From positions 2,198 through 12,960 of the forward strand of contig PLXW01000012.1 of the NCBI GenBank assembly GCA_003151595.1: a stretch of DNA of 10,763 nucleotides. The letters are read 5' to 3'. Origin of the DNA: Myxococcales bacterium. Lineage in GTDB: Bacteria; Myxococcota; Polyangia; Polyangiales; Polyangiaceae. The notes beneath the pieces were generated by a model. It saw nothing but the letters and a program-made list of their open reading frames with translations. It had not been told where the DNA came from and did no database searches. Of the stretch, positions 6,424-10,763 are shown piece by piece. How positions within the stretch are numbered: position 1 is the first letter of the stretch; the number at the start of each line of letters is the position of its first letter. The translations under genes and the position numbers were made by a program.

Positions 6424-8408
6424 GGCGGAACGCGCTCCTGGCGTCGATCGTCGCGAGCCTGTTGGCGCGCGAGGCGGTCGCGGCAGCGCGCGCGAAGGTC
6501 GTCGTGCTGGATGATGGCGTGAAGGTGGCGCGCGACGCCGCGGTGCCGATGGAAGAGGCGCCGTGGGGGGAGGGGACGATCGATCTGTTCGCGCTTCGCG
6601 GCGAGACGATCGCGCTCCAGGTCGTCGTCGCCGCGGGCGACGCGCCGATCGACGACGTGAGCGCGATCGTCGAGCCGTTCGCCGATGATGCCGGGCATCG
6701 GCTCGATCTCGATGCGAGTCAGTTCGTCGAGCGGTTCGTGGTCGTCGAGCGGCCGAGCGGCAACGATCGCGAGCGCGGATCGCTCGCCTTCACCGCCGGC
6801 GCCACGCCGCGCGCGTCGTTCGTCGGGGCCATCGCCGACGCGCTCGTCCCCGTGGCGTACGAGACGGCGCGCGCCGAGCCGCACCAGCGCGCGGCGATCT
6901 GGATCGACCTCGACGTCCCCGACGACGCGCGCTCCGCGACGTACCGGAGCGCGCTGCTCGTGCGCGATCGCCACGGAGAGCTTGCCGCGCGCTCTCTCAC
7001 GCTTCGCGTGATCGACGCCGCGCTCCCGTACGCCGCCGCTCCCGCGTTCGTCTACTACGACACGCGCGAGCTCCGGCGACGCATGGGCGACGCCCGCGCC
7101 GAAGCGGATCTCCGCGCGCTCTTTCACGCGCATCACGTCACCGCGATTCACGACGTCGACGAAGCCGTCCTCGTCGACGCGCGCTCCATCAAGCTCGATC
7201 GCGCGTCGCTCACGGGCGAAGCCTATGCGCGCGATCACGGCTACCGCGGGCCCGGCGCGGGCATCGGCGACGACGTCTTCGCGATCGGCGCGTACGGATC
7301 GCTCGGCGCGCCATCGGCGACGTCGGCCGAGACCGCGGCCCGCATCCTGCTCACGATGTTCCCGCCGACCGACGACGCGATCGATCCCAGCTCACGCACC
7401 GCGAAGTTCCTGTACGCGGTCGACGAAGACTGCGGGAGCGCGTGGCCCGCCGAATGGATCGCGCGCGTTCACGCCAGCCCGTCGCTGCGCGGCCTTCGCG
7501 TCGGCGCGACCTGCGGTGACGACCCCGTGACCCAGGCGGTGGACCTCGTCATGCAGAGCTCACCGGACTTCGATCCGGCGCGCGCGCGCGTCGCTCGCGA
7601 GACGCGCGACGCCTGGGTCTGGGCGTACAACGGTCGCCGTCCGTCCGCCGGCGCGATGATGCTCGACGTCCCCGCCACCGACCTCCGCGCGAACGCCTGG
7701 ATCGCCATGCGCTACGACGTGCCGCGCTGGTTCTACTGGGAGTCGACCTTCTGGTTCGACGACAACCGCGGCGGCCTTGGGCACGAGCGCGGCTTCGACC
7801 CCTTCGTCGTCGCCGAGACGTTCCACAACGCCGACGGCGACCACGCGAACGGCGACGGCATCCTCGTCTACCCGGGCACACAGCGTCGCGACGGCATGAC
7901 CGACTACGGTGTCTCCACCGTCTTCCCTTCGGTCCGCTTGAAGAATCTCCGTCGCGGGATCGAAGACGCCGGCTACGTGGCGCTCGCGCGCGCCATCGAT
8001 CCCGAGCGCACCGGCGCGGTCGTTCGCCGCATGATCCCTCGCGCGCTCGCCGTCGCCGGACCGCACGTCGCCTGGCCCGAGCAAGCGCGCGCCTGGCTCG
8101 ACGCGCGCGGTGAGCTCGCCGCCATCCTCCTCACCCCGCCCGTTCTCGCCCCCCGGGGTGGCCTCGCCCTCCCGGGTGGCCTCATCCCCCCCGTGCTCAC
8201 CCCGCGGGGTGGCCGCGACGACCTGAACGGTGAGCGCGTGTCGGACGGATGTGCCCTCGCTCCAGCCTCGCTCGCGTCTTCCGCGGGTGTGGCGAGCGCC
8301 GCGCCCTGGGGCGCGCTATTTATTGGGTGTACGGTTGTGTCTCGCGCGCGCCGACGATCGCGCGCTCTTATTCGGATGCGGCATCGAGGGGGCGAGCATG
8401 GCGACTAA
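6420..8408 (+). CDS. Secreted DUF4091/GH123-like protein with a MYXO-CTERM-like C-terminal tail
   Basis: A 662-residue protein. Residues 1-22 form a signal peptide (cleavage about AVA|A). An N-terminal beta-sandwich region (about 25-200) shows the 'FALRGETIALQVVVAAG' pattern of DUF4091/GH123 proteins. The following barrel-like region contains FLYAVDED with an Asp335-Glu336 pair where GH123 glycosidases have their catalytic Asp-Glu, then RWFYWESTFWF, GDGILVYPG and FPSVRLKNLRRGIED (502-516), the closing motif of PF13320. GH123 enzymes are beta-N-acetylgalactosaminidases acting by substrate assistance; activity here is inference. After about 575 comes a Pro/Gly linker with a repeated PPVLxPRGG, then GCALAP (Cys611), a hydrophobic stretch and RARRRSR, resembling a myxobacterial MYXO-CTERM sorting signal but with 14 extra residues after the Arg cluster. 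The start overlaps the PLP-enzyme stop (ATGA). The end overlaps the next small gene by 11 bp. Confidence 0.82.
   Translation: MRRNALLASIVASLLAREAVAAARAKVVVLDDGVKVARDAAVPMEEAPWGEGTIDLFALRGETIALQVVVAAGDAPIDDVSAIVEPFADDAGHRLDLDASQFVERFVVVERPSGNDRERGSLAFTAGATPRASFVGAIADALVPVAYETARAEPHQRAAIWIDLDVPDDARSATYRSALLVRDRHGELAARSLTLRVIDAALPYAAAPAFVYYDTRELRRRMGDARAEADLRALFHAHHVTAIHDVDEAVLVDARSIKLDRASLTGEAYARDHGYRGPGAGIGDDVFAIGAYGSLGAPSATSAETAARILLTMFPPTDDAIDPSSRTAKFLYAVDEDCGSAWPAEWIARVHASPSLRGLRVGATCGDDPVTQAVDLVMQSSPDFDPARARVARETRDAWVWAYNGRRPSAGAMMLDVPATDLRANAWIAMRYDVPRWFYWESTFWFDDNRGGLGHERGFDPFVVAETFHNADGDHANGDGILVYPGTQRRDGMTDYGVSTVFPSVRLKNLRRGIEDAGYVALARAIDPERTGAVVRRMIPRALAVAGPHVAWPEQARAWLDARGELAAILLTPPVLAPRGGLALPGGLIPPVLTPRGGRDDLNGERVSDGCALAPASLASSAGVASAAPWGALFIGCTVVSRARRRSRALIRMRHRGGEHGD
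8139..8217 (+). repeat. GC-rich in-frame repeat with palindromic cores inside the GH123-like linker
   Basis: Two 28-bp copies, 8139-8166 and 8190-8217, differ at four positions and are 51 bp (17 codons) apart. Each encodes PVL[A/T]PRGG. Between them a shorter CCCGGGTGGCCTC unit (8171-8183) repeats the core. Each core is palindromic: CCCCGGGG at 8151-8158, CCCGGG at 8171-8176, and the perfect 14-bp CACCCCGCGGGGTG at 8198-8211. No T-run follows, so it is not a normal terminator. Confidence 0.75.
8386..8392 (+). promoter_or_regulatory. Ribosome binding site of the small basic protein gene
   Basis: GAGGGGG sits five bases before ATG 8398, inside the last codons of the GH123-like gene. It argues that the small frame starts here rather than at the in-frame upstream ATG at 8230, whose extension has no protein-like pattern. 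Confidence 0.65.
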
Positions 8409-8643
8409 ACGAGCGCGCGAAGAGGCGATCCCGCCGACGAAGCCGGGCCATCGCCTGGCCGAGGAAACCGCCGCGCGGAAGAATGCCTCCGAAGCGCCGA
8501 CGCTACCGCCGCCGCCTCCGAAGGACTCGCACATGCGTCCGAAGCGAAGGGCGAGCACGCGATCGGTCCGGCCGCCGTCGGCGAAGGTCGACGAAGTGGT
8601 GGCCGACATGACGAACGATCCGCGCCGCGAAGACGAAGACTGA
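8398..8643 (+). CDS. Small disordered basic protein, unknown function
   Basis: An 81-residue protein I do not recognise. It begins MATKRAREEAIPPTKPGHRL, is rich in Lys, Arg, Ala and Pro, contains a Pro6-type run (LPPPPPK), a basic middle (MRPKRRASTRSVRPPS), then a short possible helix KVDEVVADM and an acidic end DPRREDED. There is no signal peptide or membrane segment, and most of it should be intrinsically disordered. The strong GAGGGGG site and smooth codon use support it being real. It overlaps the end of the GH123-like gene by 11 bp, so it may be translated from that transcript or from a promoter in the AT-richer patch at 8316-8327. Its TGA abuts the stop of the convergent lipoprotein gene within one TGATCA palindrome. 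Confidence 0.65.
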   Translation: MATKRAREEAIPPTKPGHRLAEETAARKNASEAPTLPPPPPKDSHMRPKRRASTRSVRPPSAKVDEVVADMTNDPRREDED

Positions 8644-9540
8644 TCACTCGCTCCCGGCGGGATCGGCGCAGCAGCGGAAGCCCGTCGAGTAGTCGTGGTA
8701 GCTCTTCTCGTGCGCGGTCGTGCGGTACTCGCAGCCGGGGCCGTTCTCTTTCGCGTCGACGAAGTAGCCGCCCATGAAGCTGCCGGTGCCGCTGGGGTTC
8801 GTGTCCTCGATCCACTCGTGGATGTTGCCGTGCATGTCGAACGCGCCGTACGCGCTCTCGCATCCGGCGTGCGCGCCGCCGTGGGCGAGCCCGCCGTCGA
8901 GCTGATCGCAGCGCGGGTCGTTGAGCTCCGTGTTGTCGTACGTCGGGTTCGGTCCGAAGAGCTCCACGATGGGGCTCTCGTTCCCTTCGTTGCAGCGCCC
9001 GGCTTCGTACGTGTCGCCGTACGGGTAGACGTAGTCGTGCATCGGTTGCCCGCGACACGCCGCCGTCCACTCCACGAACGTGCACAGGCGTTTGCCCGAG
9101 GCGGCGCATGCGGCCGTCGCTTGCACCTGACTGATGTACCCCTGCGGGAAGATCCCTTTCGCCGGGATCGCGCGCACGACGCCGGCGTCGAGATCATCGA
9201 CGGGCAAGTACCAGGGCCACGCGCTCTCGCCGCCGTCACTCTCGCGTTGGACGAGCGCCCCTTCGTAGAGATCGACGCACACCGTCCCCGCTTCGAGCGT
9301 GACCAGCGCCGACTCGGCGGGGCAAGGGCCGGAGGCCGCGTCGCCCGCATCGTTCAGCGTCGCATCGAGGAAGTTTCCCGCATCGCTCGCGGACGCCGAA
9401 TCGCCCACCGACGTCGCTCCCGAGTCGTCCGAGGGCTCGGCGGCGTCGGACTCGTTCGACGCGGCATCGGCGCTCGATCCGCATCCGATCACGGCGAACG
9501 CGACCGACGCGAGCAGCCCCCCCAGCACCGTTCGCCGCAT
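8644..9540 (-). CDS. SUMF1/FGE-sulfatase-fold lipoprotein, cysteine-rich, probably non-catalytic
   Basis: A 298-residue protein. It starts with a lipoprotein signal MRRTVLGGLLASVAFAVIGC (lipobox VIGC, Cys20), then an Asp/Ser/Ala linker (21-71), then a formylglycine-generating-enzyme-like domain. Domain marks are GKRLCTFVEWTAACRG (family: G-RLPT--EWEYA-RG), YPYGDTYEAGRCN, YGAFDMHGNIHEWIEDT and a final YSTGFRCC. Catalytic FGEs have two Cys in the GGSYMCHRSYC segment; here the matching GGYFVDAKENG has none, so sulfatase-activating chemistry is unlikely and a binding or scaffold role is more plausible. Eleven Cys after the lipid Cys suggest disulfides in the periplasm or at the surface. The frame is open upstream of 9540, but the lipoprotein signal fixes the start. 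It is divergent from the kinase gene 106 bp away; SUMF1 domains and Ser/Thr kinases are known partners or fusions in some bacteria. Confidence 0.85.
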   Translation of the reverse strand: MRRTVLGGLLASVAFAVIGCGSSADAASNESDAAEPSDDSGATSVGDSASASDAGNFLDATLNDAGDAASGPCPAESALVTLEAGTVCVDLYEGALVQRESDGGESAWPWYLPVDDLDAGVVRAIPAKGIFPQGYISQVQATAACAASGKRLCTFVEWTAACRGQPMHDYVYPYGDTYEAGRCNEGNESPIVELFGPNPTYDNTELNDPRCDQLDGGLAHGGAHAGCESAYGAFDMHGNIHEWIEDTNPSGTGSFMGGYFVDAKENGPGCEYRTTAHEKSYHDYSTGFRCCADPAGSE

Positions 9541-9646
9541 CGCTTCGACGGTAGCACGCACGCCGTTCCATCGCCCTGACGGGGCGATCGTGCGCCGCTC
9601 GGACGGCACGTCCGCGCGAAGCGCGGCGTGGTCTACACTAGGCGAA
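9541..9646. promoter_or_regulatory. Divergent intergenic region, SUMF1-like lipoprotein / kinase
   Basis: These 106 bp must hold control elements for both divergent genes. GTCTACACTAGGC just before the kinase ATG includes a -10-like TACACT (9634-9639), but no matching -35 is seen about 17 bp upstream, and this would leave a very short leader. AGG at 9640-9642 may be the kinase ribosome binding site. A perfect inverted repeat lies at 9612-9626. Confidence 0.4.
9612..9626. repeat. Perfect short inverted repeat with GAA loop
   Basis: CCGCGC-GAA-GCGCGG: six-base arms around a three-base loop. The centre is GCGAAGC, a sequence known to form an unusually stable DNA mini-hairpin. It sits 20 bp before the kinase start codon, so it could be an operator or an extruded or RNA hairpin; chance is possible in such GC-rich DNA. 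Confidence 0.5.
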
Positions 9647-10763
9647 ATGCCGCGCCCCCATGACGAGCGCCCGACGCCGTCGCTCAGCGACGAGCAAGTG
9701 ACCATCCCGAACGCTCCGGGGCAACACGCCTTCGCATCCACCGTCGCCTCTTCACCCGACGGACACATCGTCGGAGTCGACGCCGATCTCCCGCACGACG
9801 AAGCGTTCGCCGACAGGTACGCGCGCCGCTCGCAGCTCGGCGAAGGGGGCATGGGCGAGGTGTGGCTGTGCAAAGACCAGCGCGTCGGTCGCCACGTCGC
9901 GATGAAGGTCATTCGCCCGGGCCACGGGTCGCGCAGCGATCTCCGGCGCCGCTTCCTGCGCGAGGTGCGCGTGCAAGGCCAGCTCGAGCATCCGTCGATC
10001 GTCCCCGTCTACGATCTCGGTCGCGATCCGACGGGCGCCGCGTACTTCACCATGAAGCGCGTGCGCGGCCTCACGCTCGAAGAGGTCATCGCCAAGCTCC
10101 GCGCCGACGACGAAGAGACCGCGCGCGAACAGACCCGCTTCAAGCGCCTCGCGGTCTTCTCGAGCGTCTGCCTCGCGGTCCACTTCGCGCACACGCGCGG
10201 CGTCGTTCATCGCGATCTCAAGCCGGCCAACGTCATGCTCGGCGACTTCGGCGAAGTGCACGTGCTCGATTGGGGGCTCGCGAAGGTGACGGGCGCGCCG
10301 GAGCTCACTCGCGAAGAGGATGCACTCGATCTGAAAGAGGCCACCACGGCGACGGCCGCAGGCGCCGTCATGGGGACGCCGGGGTACATGGCGCCCGAAC
10401 AGGTGCACGGCCAAGGCGTGGGTCCCGCCGCCGATGTCTACGCGCTCGGCGCGATCCTTTACGAGCTCCTCGCGCTGGCGCCGTTGCACTCCCCGGGGAG
10501 CGCGGAGCAAGTGCTGGCCGCCACGCTCGCCGGCGCCGACGTCCACGCCGCCGCCGCGCGCGCCCAGCGCGAAGTGCCTCCCGAGCTCGAAGAGATCTGC
10601 GCGCGCGCCACCGCGCTCGACCCCGCCGATCGCTACGCCACCGCGCGCGAGATGCAGCAGGACGTCGAGCGCTTCCTCAACGGCGATCGCGATCTCGAGC
10701 GCCGCCGCGAGCTCTCACGCGAGCACGCCTCCGCCGCTGCCGACGCCGCCGAGCGCGCGCTCA
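9647..10763 (+). CDS. PknB-type Ser/Thr protein kinase (N-terminal 372 residues, cut by window edge)
   Basis: The frame starts at ATG 9647 and is open to the window end. After a 55-residue Pro/Asp-rich lead the kinase domain runs from about residue 58 to 340. It has the Gly-rich loop GEGGMGEVW (65-73), AMK with ATP-binding Lys87, HRDLKPAN (188-195; catalytic Asp190), DWG (208-210) in place of DFG, GTPGYMAPEQ, and DVYALGAILYELL. All residues needed for phosphotransfer are present; the DWG form is frequent in large bacterial kinases of this type. After it comes a charged helical stretch (DRDLERRRELSREHASAAAD), the usual juxtamembrane region before a transmembrane helix and sensor or repeat domains, which would lie to the right of the window. 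Family length is typically over 600 residues, so it is well short of complete. It is divergent from the SUMF1-like lipoprotein and may share control with it. Confidence 0.95.
   Translation, partial: MPRPHDERPTPSLSDEQVTIPNAPGQHAFASTVASSPDGHIVGVDADLPHDEAFADRYARRSQLGEGGMGEVWLCKDQRVGRHVAMKVIRPGHGSRSDLRRRFLREVRVQGQLEHPSIVPVYDLGRDPTGAAYFTMKRVRGLTLEEVIAKLRADDEETAREQTRFKRLAVFSSVCLAVHFAHTRGVVHRDLKPANVMLGDFGEVHVLDWGLAKVTGAPELTREEDALDLKEATTATAAGAVMGTPGYMAPEQVHGQGVGPAADVYALGAILYELLALAPLHSPGSAEQVLAATLAGADVHAAAARAQREVPPELEEICARATALDPADRYATAREMQQDVERFLNGDRDLERRRELSREHASAAADAAERAL

Noticed and set aside
8130..8215. Possible transcription terminator hairpin
   Set aside because: The palindromes are strong but lie in an open coding frame, are repeated, and lack a T-run.
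8695..9579. 294-codon open frame on the plus strand
   Set aside because: Antisense shadow of the SUMF1-fold lipoprotein; no signal, motif or ribosome site.
9541..9912. Upstream extension of the SUMF1-like lipoprotein frame
   Set aside because: It would run into the kinase gene and bury the lipoprotein signal at residue 125; the start at 9540 is much better.
9752..10546. 264-codon open frame on the minus strand
   Set aside because: Antisense to the kinase catalytic domain, which carries every kinase motif.

Overview
The window looks like chromosomal DNA from a myxobacterium (Myxococcota), most likely of the Polyangiales/Sorangiineae type. The reasons are its strong GC richness, Asp/Ser/Ala-rich linkers behind lipoprotein signals, a PknB-type Ser/Thr kinase with a DWG motif, a SUMF1-fold lipoprotein, a two-helix envelope protein of a type I associate with this group, and a probable MYXO-CTERM-like C-terminal tag. 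This is inference from gene style; there is no rRNA or marker phylogeny here.

Layout, left to right. (1) Minus strand, 1-1892: a secreted plant-type glutaminyl cyclase followed after 26 bp by an M1 zinc aminopeptidase lipoprotein that runs off the left edge just after its HELAHQW motif. (2) 1893-2190: a 298-bp intergenic stretch with no gene I can support. (3) Plus strand, 2191-3525: a small HEAT-repeat protein, then a secreted/membrane gene broken by a frameshift near 2921-2928. (4) Minus strand, 3522-5302: glnB (PII) and glnA (type I glutamine synthetase), the nitrogen-assimilation core. (5) Plus strand, 5341-8643: a fold-type-II PLP enzyme of the D-cysteine desulfhydrase/ACC deaminase group, a secreted DUF4091/GH123-like protein overlapping it by ATGA, and a small disordered basic protein. 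(6) Minus strand, 8644-9540: a cysteine-rich SUMF1/FGE-sulfatase-fold lipoprotein. (7) Plus strand from 9647, running off the right edge: a PknB-type kinase divergent from the lipoprotein.

Gene packing is extremely tight. Both convergent pairs end on palindromic stop sites (CTAG at 3522-3525, TGATCA at 8641-8646), so there is no room for terminators between them. The divergent glnB/PLP-enzyme pair is separated by only 38 bp, filled by a short tandem repeat that carries the ribosome binding site for each direction.

Functionally the clearest unit is glnB-glnA: PII senses nitrogen and energy status and normally controls adenylylation of GlnA, whose Tyr site is kept. The cyclase/aminopeptidase pair and the GH123-like protein point to degradation or remodelling of peptides and glycans outside the cytoplasm. 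I see no CRISPR array, tRNA, rRNA, insertion sequence or obvious defence system. The best leads are the frameshifted gene, the PLP enzyme/GH123-like coupling, the GC-rich in-frame palindromic repeat and probable sorting tail of the GH123-like protein, and the cysteine-rich, apparently non-catalytic SUMF1 protein opposite the kinase.
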